A stretch of DNA of 45,520 nucleotides from Desulfobacterales bacterium (GTDB lineage Bacteria; Desulfobacterota; Desulfobacteria; Desulfobacterales; C00003060). The position numbers were made by a program, and so were the translations under genes. Of the stretch, positions 19,205 to 27,062 are shown in pieces. The notes beneath the pieces are model-generated. The model was not told the DNA's origin. It saw only the letters and a list, made by a program, of their open reading frames with translations, and made no database searches. The DNA lies in the NCBI GenBank assembly GCA_013375375.1, contig JABXJX010000008.1, positions 1 to 45,520 of the forward strand, in the 5' to 3' direction. Each line of letters starts with the position of its first letter. Within the stretch, counting starts at the first letter, position 1.

Positions 19205-20113
19205 ATGAAAAGGAGACATTCATCTATTACAAAAGAGAGAATATTTGCCGTATGGTTACTCATACCATGCTTTCTCGTTGTCTGCATTTTTGCCTTTTAT
19301 CCCATAGTCTATTCTTTCTTCCTCAGCCTGCACAGGATAATACTCGGACTTCCTTCTATTGGCCAACCATTCATCGGGCTCGAAAACTACCGAGCACTAT
19401 TACATGATAGCATCGCACTCCGTTCACTCGTCAATACCTTCGCCTTTGTCTTTATCTCCACATTCTTTGAACTGCTCTTCGGACTTATTATTGCTCTCGT
19501 AATCAACAAGCACTTTATGGGAAGAGGGTTGGTGAGAGCAGCAATCCTCGTGCCATGGGCGATTCCTACGGTTGTCTCATCACAAATGTGGAGGTTTATA
19601 TGTAACGACAACTATGGCCTTGTGAACTATATCTTGTTTGGTTCGGATGTTGCACAGTACAAGGCGTGGCTTGCTGACCCTTTTTTTGCCTTTGCCGCCA
19701 TAGTGGTTGCCGATGTATGGAAAACTTCCTCCTTTGCGGCGCTCCTGATTCTGGCAGGCCTCCAGACTATCCCGGATGAACTCTATGAAACAGCGAAAAT
19801 AGATGGCGCCAATGCATGGCAGCGATTTAGAAAGATAATACTCCCCCTTATCAAACCTGCGTTACTCATTGCGCTGCTGTTCAGGACCATGGATGCCTTC
19901 AGGGTTTTTGACCTTGTCTTCGTCATGACACAGGGAGGACCTGCCAATTCGACGAATGTGCTTCAATTTTACGGGTACAAGAAGATATTTGCCGAGGGGT
20001 TCATGGGGTATGGGTCTACTATTTCCGTGCTGGTGTTTATGACAGTTTTTGTACTGTCATTGCTTTATCTACGGATTATAAGAACGAGACTCTTTGCTGA
20101 AACCGTAACATGA
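19205..20113 (+). CDS. Sugar ABC transporter permease (MalF/UgpA-like)
   Basis: ETAKIDGANAWQRFRKIILPLIKPALLIALLFRTMDAFRVFD (EAA loop). Confidence 0.93.
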   Translation: MKRRHSSITKERIFAVWLLIPCFLVVCIFAFYPIVYSFFLSLHRIILGLPSIGQPFIGLENYRALLHDSIALRSLVNTFAFVFISTFFELLFGLIIALVINKHFMGRGLVRAAILVPWAIPTVVSSQMWRFICNDNYGLVNYILFGSDVAQYKAWLADPFFAFAAIVVADVWKTSSFAALLILAGLQTIPDELYETAKIDGANAWQRFRKIILPLIKPALLIALLFRTMDAFRVFDLVFVMTQGGPANSTNVLQFYGYKKIFAEGFMGYGSTISVLVFMTVFVLSLLYLRIIRTRLFAETVT

Positions 20114-20122
20114 AAGATAGGG

Positions 20123-20941
20123 ATGAAACCATCTAAGCTACTTTTTTATGGAATAATATTTATCATCATCTTCTTAAGCCTCCTCCCCTTTATCTGGTTT
20201 GTCCATACCTCGCTCAAAACCGAGGGAGAGGTTACAGCGATTCCCCCGAAACTTGTCCCGTCAGGATCGCTCAATTTTTACCGCTCAGCCATCACAGACT
20301 ACAATTTGTTGCACTACGTAAGAAATAGTGTCATTGTCGCGGGGGCGACCACATGTGTCACTCTGTTTATATCCGTGTTTGCCGCCTACGCCCTTGCACG
20401 ACTGAGATTAAAATATAAGGGGTTGATTATGGGGAGTCTTTTGCTTGTATCCATGTTTCCACAGATATCAATCGCAGGACCCGTGTGGAAGATATTACAA
20501 GCCCTGGGATGGCTCAATAGTTATCAAGGGCTCATTATTCCCTACGTCACCCTCACCTTGCCGCTCGGTGTCTGGATATTGACCAGCTTTTTCAACGAAC
20601 TCCCCAAGGAGCTTGAAGATGCCGCACGGATTGATGGGTGTACGCGGATTCAGGCACTTTACAAGATCGTAATACCCCTTGCTGCGCCGGGTGTTTTCAC
20701 TGCCGCAATACTCGTTTTCATTTATGCATGGAATGAGTTCTTCTTTGCGCTCCTGATTATGACGCAACAGAAATTCCAGACACTTCCTATTGGAATTGCA
20801 TTGTTCCAAGGGCAGTATACCCTCCCATGGGGAGAGATCGCTGCTGCCTCTACAGTAGCTACCGTGCCACTTGTGGTTGTTGTTTTTCTCTTTCAAAAGA
20901 GAATTGTCAGCGGACTATCAGCGGGCGCAATAAAAGGATAA
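20123..20941 (+). CDS. Sugar ABC transporter permease (MalG-like)
   Basis: EDAARIDGCTRIQALYKIVIPLAAPGVFTAAILVFIYAWNEFFFAL. Confidence 0.93.
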   Translation: MKPSKLLFYGIIFIIIFLSLLPFIWFVHTSLKTEGEVTAIPPKLVPSGSLNFYRSAITDYNLLHYVRNSVIVAGATTCVTLFISVFAAYALARLRLKYKGLIMGSLLLVSMFPQISIAGPVWKILQALGWLNSYQGLIIPYVTLTLPLGVWILTSFFNELPKELEDAARIDGCTRIQALYKIVIPLAAPGVFTAAILVFIYAWNEFFFALLIMTQQKFQTLPIGIALFQGQYTLPWGEIAAASTVATVPLVVVVFLFQKRIVSGLSAGAIKG

Positions 20942-20943
20942 CT

Positions 20944-22023
20944 ATGGCAGGATTAACGATAAAGAACCTGAAGAAATCATTTGGCACCAACACAGTTATA
21001 CAGGATATCTCCTTTGACGTTTCCGATGGAGCGTTTTGTATCCTGCTCGGGCCATCAGGCTGTGGAAAGACTACCATACTTAGGATAATCGCAGGATTGG
21101 AAGAGCATGACGAGGGTGAAATATTCATGGGGAATAAAGAGGTGGGCAATCTTTCCCCAAAAGAGAGAGATGTTGCTATGGTTTTTCAGAGCTATGCCCT
21201 CTATCCTCACATGAATGTCTATGAAAACATGGCATTCTCACTAAAAGTTAGAAACCTGTCAAAGGATGAAATCGATAGCAAAGTCAGAGAGGCTGCACGG
21301 CTTTTGGACATAGAGGATTTCCTGGACAGGAAACCCAAGAAATTGTCAGGAGGTCAGAGGCAACGAGTTGCTATTGGGCGGGCAATCGTCAGAAGCCCTC
21401 AGCTTTTCCTTTTTGATGAGCCTCTCTCGAATCTCGATGCAAGGCTCCGCAGCACCATGAGGGTAGAACTCGCAAAACTTCATCAGCAATTAGGCACGAC
21501 CATAGTCTACGTTACCCATGACCAGATAGAGGCAATGACCCTGGGAGACAAAATCATATTATTGGATAAAGGCATCATCCAACAGGTGGGCACCCCACAA
21601 GAGTTATACGAGAGGCCATCAAATCTCTTTGTGGCAACCTTTATCGGCAGCCCGCAAATCAATCTCATTGAAGGAAGCCTATTGAGCAACGAAGGGAGAA
21701 TGTTCTTTAAGTCCGGTGGCCTTACTATTGATCTTGGTCCGAGGACCGTGTTGGAAAAGTATTCAGGCAATACGGTAATCTTGGGAATACGGCCGGAGTC
21801 GTTGACGCCAGGGAACGGCCCGATTGTTGGTTCACTGGAAATTATTGAGCATATCGGGTCGGAAAACATTCTGTATGTGGCAACCGATATTGGAAGAATT
21901 ATCGCCAAGGCACCGCCGGATTTTCAGGGGAGAGCCGGAGAGGGGATATCGCTTGCATTAAGAACGACCGATATCCATTTGTTTTATAAGGGAATCAGAA
22001 TCGCAGTTGGGGTTTTGTCTTGA
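20944..22023 (+). CDS. Sugar ABC transporter ATP-binding protein (UgpC/MsmX-like)
   Basis: GPSGCGKTTILRIIAGLE, LSGGQRQRVAIGRAIVRSPQLFLFDEPLSNLD. Start corrected to 20944. Confidence 0.95.
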   Translation: MAGLTIKNLKKSFGTNTVIQDISFDVSDGAFCILLGPSGCGKTTILRIIAGLEEHDEGEIFMGNKEVGNLSPKERDVAMVFQSYALYPHMNVYENMAFSLKVRNLSKDEIDSKVREAARLLDIEDFLDRKPKKLSGGQRQRVAIGRAIVRSPQLFLFDEPLSNLDARLRSTMRVELAKLHQQLGTTIVYVTHDQIEAMTLGDKIILLDKGIIQQVGTPQELYERPSNLFVATFIGSPQINLIEGSLLSNEGRMFFKSGGLTIDLGPRTVLEKYSGNTVILGIRPESLTPGNGPIVGSLEIIEHIGSENILYVATDIGRIIAKAPPDFQGRAGEGISLALRTTDIHLFYKGIRIAVGVLS

Positions 22024-22165
22024 CACCTTTTGGCAAAGACTTTTCAACGGGTCCCCAATCATCCAAGCTTTTCCATCGATGGCTTCAAAATTATATTTTA
22101 CACATAACGAGACTGTCGAAAAACTCTTTTCTTCGCTCCAATTGACCATTTTTGAATAAAGATTC

Positions 22166-22226
22166 GGGGTCAAACCTTGATTAGTGATTAGTAAAGAGCC
22201 TTAATCACAGATCAAGGTTTGACCCC
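22166..22226. repeat. GGGGTCAAACCTTG hairpin element H3
   Basis: ggggtcaaaccttgattagtgatta (22166-22190) / taatcacagatcaaggtttgacccc (22202-22226), 23 of 25 positions complementary. Confidence 0.9.
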
Positions 22227-22244
22227 AATAGTTCATAGTTCTCT

Positions 22245-22273
22245 TGCCACGTCCGGTGCAGCTACTCGTTAGG
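22245..22273 (-). other. Truncated attC (left half-site only)
   Basis: Minus strand CCCTAACGAGTAGCTGCACCGGACGTGGC overlaps the stop of the HNH cassette; no matching right arm before hairpin H3. Confidence 0.6.
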
Positions 22274-23021
22274 GCTTGCCCCTATAAATACTTTCATTGT
22301 GATACCTAATATGGTCATCACCAATTGTATGTCCGGTAACCATAGCAAGGTCAGTTGATTCTATACGGTAAACACCATAATCCAATTCGGCATGATGATT
22401 TGGACAGAGGCATAATATGTTCTCCATGACATCTGGGCCATTGTGTGGTTTGCCTAGCGGCCGAATATGGTGGGCCTCAGCGTAATTAGAGCTGTCGGGA
22501 AGAACCATGGTATACCCACAAAGCTGACATTTGTAGTGATGAAGTGCCTTCACTCTTCTGGACAGATTTGTGTCACGAATGATTCGATAGGTCGTGATCT
22601 CCTCGCGCTCTGCAGGCGCGTCTATATCAGAGGCTGTAGGCGCCTGTGGAATCGCTGAAAGTGGAAGATGGGGTGTCCAGTCATACTCTTTAGACAATCG
22701 GATTTGGTCTGTCCACCATGCAGTATCGTCTTCAGCTTTACCAAAGAGACCGAAATAGCCTGGCCCGGGTGTGCCCGTGCCAGTATCGATGATTATCCCG
22801 GTTATGGCCGGCTTCCCTTCAGCTTCAGTCCAGTCCGCAAGGGAACTCAGTCCATGTAGTTTTAGACTCCGGCCCCAGGTTCCACCGCGCAAGCTGAGCC
22901 CAAGTTCTTTATGGACGGCCCTATAGCCGACATAGGTATGATGGTCTCCTGGCTCAACGTTTTTCAAATGTTTCACCAGGAAGGATAGTAGGCGCTGACC
23001 TTCCTCGTCCAAGTCACTCAT
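22269..23021 (-). CDS. HNH endonuclease (integron cassette gene)
   Basis: CQLCGY...AEAHHIRPLGKPHNGPDVMENILCLCPNHHAELD is a Cys-flanked HNH. Start corrected to 23021 (MSDLDEEGQ); the extra 20 aa in the track translate the upstream attC. Confidence 0.85.
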   Translation of the reverse strand: MSDLDEEGQRLLSFLVKHLKNVEPGDHHTYVGYRAVHKELGLSLRGGTWGRSLKLHGLSSLADWTEAEGKPAITGIIIDTGTGTPGPGYFGLFGKAEDDTAWWTDQIRLSKEYDWTPHLPLSAIPQAPTASDIDAPAEREEITTYRIIRDTNLSRRVKALHHYKCQLCGYTMVLPDSSNYAEAHHIRPLGKPHNGPDVMENILCLCPNHHAELDYGVYRIESTDLAMVTGHTIGDDHIRYHNESIYRGKP

Positions 23022-23037
23022 TCGTATTCTCCAAGGC

Positions 23038-23107
23038 CCTAACGTATTTTTCACCGGCTGGTGTGGAGCGCAGTGGAACACCAGTCAGGTGCAAAAAATG
23101 GTTATGC
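23038..23107 (-). other. attC site
   Basis: Minus strand GCATAACCATTTTTTGCACCTGACTGGTGTTCCACTGCGCTCCACACCAGCCGGTGAAAAATACGTTAGG: canonical ends and CGCTCCAC centre. Confidence 0.93.
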
Positions 23108-24337
23108 CTTTTTTTCTATAGTTTTGTACCAGATGATAATACCCCACCTTTCTGGTTCATTTGTCATTAAGAAAATATGCGTCCCTATCAATTTAATTCG
23201 TTCTTCATGTACCGATTCTTTTTTGCCGTCGACATATACAACTGTTTTATATTTATATTCTTTCCCCTTTTTTATTTTTCCGAATCGTCTTTTTATGTCC
23301 TTAGTCGTATAGAACAAATATAATCTGTGGTCACTGTCATAATAATAGGAACAGCCACCTTCTGAATGTTTTGTTATGTTTATACCTGCTATAGTTTCAT
23401 TGTGCTGATATTCCTTATCAAGTTTCAGGGGGTACAACTGTCCCTTTTCTTGAGATTGCCACCGCAGTATTGTATTTGCACCAAAATTATAACAAAATAA
23501 AGCATCTTCTTTTTTCCAAGGTCTCTGCATTACAATGTTGCCATATGAATCTTCTGGGCGATATTTTGAAGGGATATGATCTAAATATTCTTTGAAACGT
23601 CTATAGTCGGTATTGTTAATTCCAAGATAAGTTAGCTCAAGCTCCTCTTTAATTGTTTGAAAGCCGTACATAGCAAAATCATCTTTTTCTTTTGAATACA
23701 CCAGGTTGGGGTAAAGAGCGGTTGATATATTTGAATGTTTGAGTTTCTGGAACAATTCATTTTCAAATGCGTTACGAGTAGAAACAATACTGTCTAACCA
23801 CTTCTTTGAATCAATTTTGTTTTCAGCATTTTTGAGATATTTTTTTGTGATCTTATCTTTAATGACTGATGATATTTTTAAATCATCTAATTTGAATCCA
23901 AAAATATTGACTAAAACTTTATTAAAAAATCTCTCGGTAATTTTGGCAAAACGATCTAGGTCGGCGTATGGTGCAACCGCACCATGCTGAACTAAATTTC
24001 TTGTTTGTCTCAAAAGTTTAATTTCTCCCAAATAAGGTAAACTGACACTTGCGAATTCTTTGAGAGCTTTATTGATAGATGCTGCAAGGTTTGCTAATTC
24101 AAAAGTGTCAAAATTTTTACCTGTTGTTGACTCCAAATCTAGGTGTGTAACGATACATCTCAATATGTATTCTATTGTGTTATCTAAGCCAAGAATTGCT
24201 ATCATATTGTCGAATTCTGTTTGCTGACTTGCATGTTCATGGGCATGGGAAAGCATCAACCGTGCTCTCATCAGCAGTTGCAGCGATTCTTCGTTTGGTG
24301 CAATGGGTAAGTTAATATTAGTTGTAGTTGTTATCAT
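23102..24337 (-). CDS. Cassette protein with HEPN-like N-terminal region (RNLVQH) and unknown C-terminal domain
   Basis: 411-aa ORF; helical N-terminal ~150 aa with LLRQTRNLVQHGA (RxxxxH). Stop TAA lies within the GCATAAC of the attC. Confidence 0.7.
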   Translation of the reverse strand: MITTTTNINLPIAPNEESLQLLMRARLMLSHAHEHASQQTEFDNMIAILGLDNTIEYILRCIVTHLDLESTTGKNFDTFELANLAASINKALKEFASVSLPYLGEIKLLRQTRNLVQHGAVAPYADLDRFAKITERFFNKVLVNIFGFKLDDLKISSVIKDKITKKYLKNAENKIDSKKWLDSIVSTRNAFENELFQKLKHSNISTALYPNLVYSKEKDDFAMYGFQTIKEELELTYLGINNTDYRRFKEYLDHIPSKYRPEDSYGNIVMQRPWKKEDALFCYNFGANTILRWQSQEKGQLYPLKLDKEYQHNETIAGINITKHSEGGCSYYYDSDHRLYLFYTTKDIKRRFGKIKKGKEYKYKTVVYVDGKKESVHEERIKLIGTHIFLMTNEPERWGIIIWYKTIEKKA

Positions 24338-24353
24338 TTTTAATTTTTTCAGG

Positions 24354-24428
24354 GCATAACGCTTCGCTTAAGAGGTTGGTCGTGGAGCGCAGCAGGATGA
24401 CCAATCCTTCTTCAAGCGGTTGTTATGC
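24354..24428 (-). other. attC site
   Basis: Minus strand GGCATAACAACCGCTTGAAGAAGGATTGGTCATCCTGCTGCGCTCCACGACCAACCTCTTAAGCGAAGCGTTATGC: canonical ends and palindrome. Confidence 0.95.
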
Positions 24429-25096
24429 CGACTTTTGTTTTGTATCCCATTCTTTGTATCGATCAACTAGGTCTTCTAGCAAGAGGCGCACTTGCGAAAA
24501 CGTTTCTTTTGCAAACTCTGAATCAATCAACAAATAATTGTAGTATGAAGAGATCCCTAAATTTCGTTTTTCCAAAGCCTTCATCTTTCTCTTGATTTTA
24601 TCATTCGCCATATCCAGCCTGCCATTTGCGTGGGCTATTGTATGACGAACGTCAGCAAGTATTTTTATTCGTTGCCAAGCATTGACATCGCTGCACAAGT
24701 CAAATTGAAGAAGATTTTTGTAATATTTCTTTGCTCTGTCAAGAAAGTCACCTCTAAGGTCATTGATGCCGATTCCCTGTTTTTGTGCCCGTTGAAGCAA
24801 ACGCGCTATTTCTATTACGCTTGTTTCGAGGACTGCATATAAAGACACAATAAAGGGGCCCCAAAAAAAACGAGGGAGGAGGACTCTAACTTTGCTATCG
24901 TATTCCTGCCGAGCTATATGCCATTCTGGATCTTCCGGCGTTAAACCTTCTTTTTTTCTATACTCATCAAGCGTTAATCTTTCTGAATTACTTAGATGTG
25001 TAATTTGTTTTTCTTTTCTATGATTTCATAATGATCTTCAAGGGCATGAAGCTCTAAAGATACATCAAGCAATCGAAAATCAAGATCTATCTTCAT
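24423..25096 (-). pseudogene. Frameshifted cassette gene for a HEPN-like protein (VRHTIAHANG)
   Basis: ATG at 25096 opens MKIDLDFRLLDVSLELHALEDHYEIIEKKNKLHI-stop. A shift near the A-rich run at ~25005-25015 restores QITHLSNSERLTLDEYRKKEGLTPEDPEWHIARQEYDSKVRVLLPRFFWGPFIVSLYAVLET..., in frame with the track ORF 24423-24848. Confidence 0.75.
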
Positions 25097-25104
25097 TTAT
25101 TTCC

Positions 25105-25203
25105 TTTGGCATAACAATTAAGTGTTAAGATTTTATTCAACGATATTAGCTATCGAAATATTATTTCTTGATATTTTTCTTTTACGAGATATCATAATAT
25201 TTA
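25105..25203 (-). other. attI-like site and cassette leader of integron remnant 2
   Basis: Minus strand CTTAACACTTAATTGTTATGCC core (inverted TAAC/GTTA boxes) immediately before the first cassette; no attC-type long palindrome; lies between the intI remnant and cassette 1, and is conserved with 2262-2370. Confidence 0.6.
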
Positions 25204-25318
25204 ATGAAAAATCAAGGATTTAATAATCACAAAAACCTCGCAAACTACTCGATCAGGTACGCGATGTCATGCGTTTGAAACACTATGCTTTTTTTACCGA
25301 GCGCACTTATCCCTTATG
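25204..25318 (+). pseudogene. intI: 5-prime remnant of an integron integrase gene
   Basis: ATG at 25204 reads MKNQGFNNH; after a one-base frame change it continues SQKPRKLLDQVRDVMRLKHYAFFTERTYPL, resembling the N-terminal SAM-like domain start of IntI proteins. The rest is lost. Confidence 0.75.
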
Positions 25319-25472
25319 TTGCATAAACAACCCGGCAAGAATGTGATAAAACCAAGGTGGTAAAGGGTTCCCTGAGTTTATCGACCGCTTGGGACAAACG
25401 CACACGTGGTCAATTCCAGAAACGTTATGATATTTGCCGAGTTGTTCACCCTTCGGGAAAGCCGATGATACC

Positions 25473-25546
25473 GCATCTGCTGCGTTGTCAAGGATTCGGC
25501 GTAAATTACTACAGCCTCACCCTTGACGCCTTGCATCTGCAGCATC
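25473..25546. repeat. Palindromic dispersed-repeat element (GCATCTGCTGCGTTG...GCCTTGCATCTGCAGC)
   Basis: Partly inverted ends ctgctgcgttgtcaag / cttgacgccttgcatctgcag; shares the CCTTGCATCTG-(C/G)AGC end with 44230-44381. Confidence 0.55.
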
Positions 25547-25727
25547 CTAAACTTTTGCAACGTTAGGGTTATATAGGCTGGATCAAACGGTTCATCCTTT
25601 TTCACGACAAAAAACATCCCAAGGAGATGGGGAATCAGGTGAGAATAGGAAAAATTGATATTTCCTTGACATAATGCTTCATTTTTGCTTAAATTATGGA
25701 AACAACAATTCCAATACGGAAGCAAAT

Positions 25728-26882
25728 ATGGATACAAAGATTCGTTTTTTCCAGGATGCGAAGCAGAGCTTTTTTCTGTTTGGCCCGCGAGGAACAGGAA
25801 AGTTCACATGGGTTAAACAGCATCTGGGGAATGCACTTATTATAGACCTTTTGGCACCGGAGGTATACCGGCCTTACTCAGCTAAGCCGGAGAGGCTACG
25901 GGAAGTTGCCGAGGCGCAAACTTCCGGCAACTGTATTGTAATAGATGAAATTCAGAAATTGCCTCAGCTCCTGGATGTGGTACATCAATTAATGGAACAG
26001 CGTGCAGGATGGCGTTTTGTATTAACAGGCTCCAGCGCAAGAAAGCTAAAGCGGTCGGGAGTGGATTTACTTGCAGGACGTGCTGTGGTTAAAACGATGC
26101 ATCCGTTTATGGCTGCCGAGCTGGGTGATGAGTTTTCCCTGGAAGGGGCCCTTGCTTTAGGCATGGTTCCCTTGGTTCTGGATGCAGTAAGTCCCAAAGA
26201 GGCGATTGACGCTTATATTGCCCTTTATCTCAGGGAAGAGGTTCAGATGGAAGGGCTTGTCCGCAATATGGGTAATTTCAGCCGGTTTTTGGAATCCGTT
26301 AGCTTTTCGCACGGAGCCGTTCTTAACATTTCAGATGTTGCTCGGGATTGCCAGGTAGAGCGCAAAACCGTAGAAGGCTATGTTTCAGTCCTCGAAGATT
26401 TGCTTTTGGCCTTCCGCATACCCGTTTTTACGAAACGCGCCAAGCGGCACTTATCGTCACATCCCAAATTTTACTATTTTGATGCCGGGGTTTTCAGGTC
26501 TGTACGTCCTGCAGGGCCACTTGATGCGCCTCAGGAAATTGACGGAGCAGCTTTAGAGGGGCTTGTCGCTCAGCATCTTCGCGCATGGAATTCTTATAGG
26601 GGAGATGCATACAAACTTTATTTCTGGCGCACAAAATCAGGGAATGAGGTTGACTTTGTAGTTTACGGACAGGATACGTTTTTCGCTATAGAAGTTAAAA
26701 ACACGGCAAAGATACACTCTAAAATGCTCAACGGATTACTCGCTTTTAGAGAAGATTACCCTGAAGCACAAACCTGTCTGCTGTATCGGGGCAAAGAGCG
26801 CATAAAAATAAAAAACATATTATGCCTGCCATGCAAAGAATTCTTAATGAACCTGGTACCTCAAAACCCGATTCGGTTATAA
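25728..26882 (+). CDS. DUF4143-type AAA ATPase with C-terminal PD-(D/E)xK-like region
   Basis: FLFGPRGTGKFTWVKQ, IVIDEIQKLPQLLDVVH, FVLTGSSARKLKR, LYLREEVQMEGLVRNMGNFSRFLE, FWRTKSGNEVDFVVYG...AIEVKNT. Start corrected to 25728. Confidence 0.88.
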   Translation: MDTKIRFFQDAKQSFFLFGPRGTGKFTWVKQHLGNALIIDLLAPEVYRPYSAKPERLREVAEAQTSGNCIVIDEIQKLPQLLDVVHQLMEQRAGWRFVLTGSSARKLKRSGVDLLAGRAVVKTMHPFMAAELGDEFSLEGALALGMVPLVLDAVSPKEAIDAYIALYLREEVQMEGLVRNMGNFSRFLESVSFSHGAVLNISDVARDCQVERKTVEGYVSVLEDLLLAFRIPVFTKRAKRHLSSHPKFYYFDAGVFRSVRPAGPLDAPQEIDGAALEGLVAQHLRAWNSYRGDAYKLYFWRTKSGNEVDFVVYGQDTFFAIEVKNTAKIHSKMLNGLLAFREDYPEAQTCLLYRGKERIKIKNILCLPCKEFLMNLVPQNPIRL

Positions 26883-26982
26883 TTCAAGAAAAGGAGGGAA
26901 GGCGAATAGACCCACCGCCCAGCCTTTTACCTTGACACCTATAGGCAAATACGTTAGCTCAATTGCAGATCGTGATAACATA

Positions 26983-27027
26983 GATTACAGGGATTCCGCA
27001 GATTAAATCAGCGGAATCCCTGTAATC
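26983..27027. repeat. Perfect 17-bp inverted repeat upstream of lysS
   Basis: gattacagggattccgc (26983-26999) / gcggaatccctgtaatc (27011-27027), 11-nt loop. Confidence 0.9.
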
Positions 27028-27062
27028 AGTCTAATCTGCATTTCAATAACGAAAGCAGCACT

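Noticed and set aside
17870-22023. Sugar ABC transporter as accessory or novel element
   Set aside because: Ordinary CUT1 arrangement (binding protein, two permeases, ATPase) with no unusual features.
22096-22112. cataacgag (minus CTCGTTATG) as the displaced right half of the truncated attC
   Set aside because: Only the terminal AACGAG/CTCGTTATG boxes pair; the internal arms do not match, so chance cannot be excluded.
22269-25096. HNH plus two HEPN-like genes as one multi-gene defence operon
   Set aside because: Each gene is followed by its own attC (full or partial), so they are independent cassettes; a joint system is not supported by sequence alone.
25105-25203. Leader interpreted as another attC
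   Set aside because: It lacks the long imperfect palindrome of attC and lies between the intI remnant and the first cassette, the position of attI.
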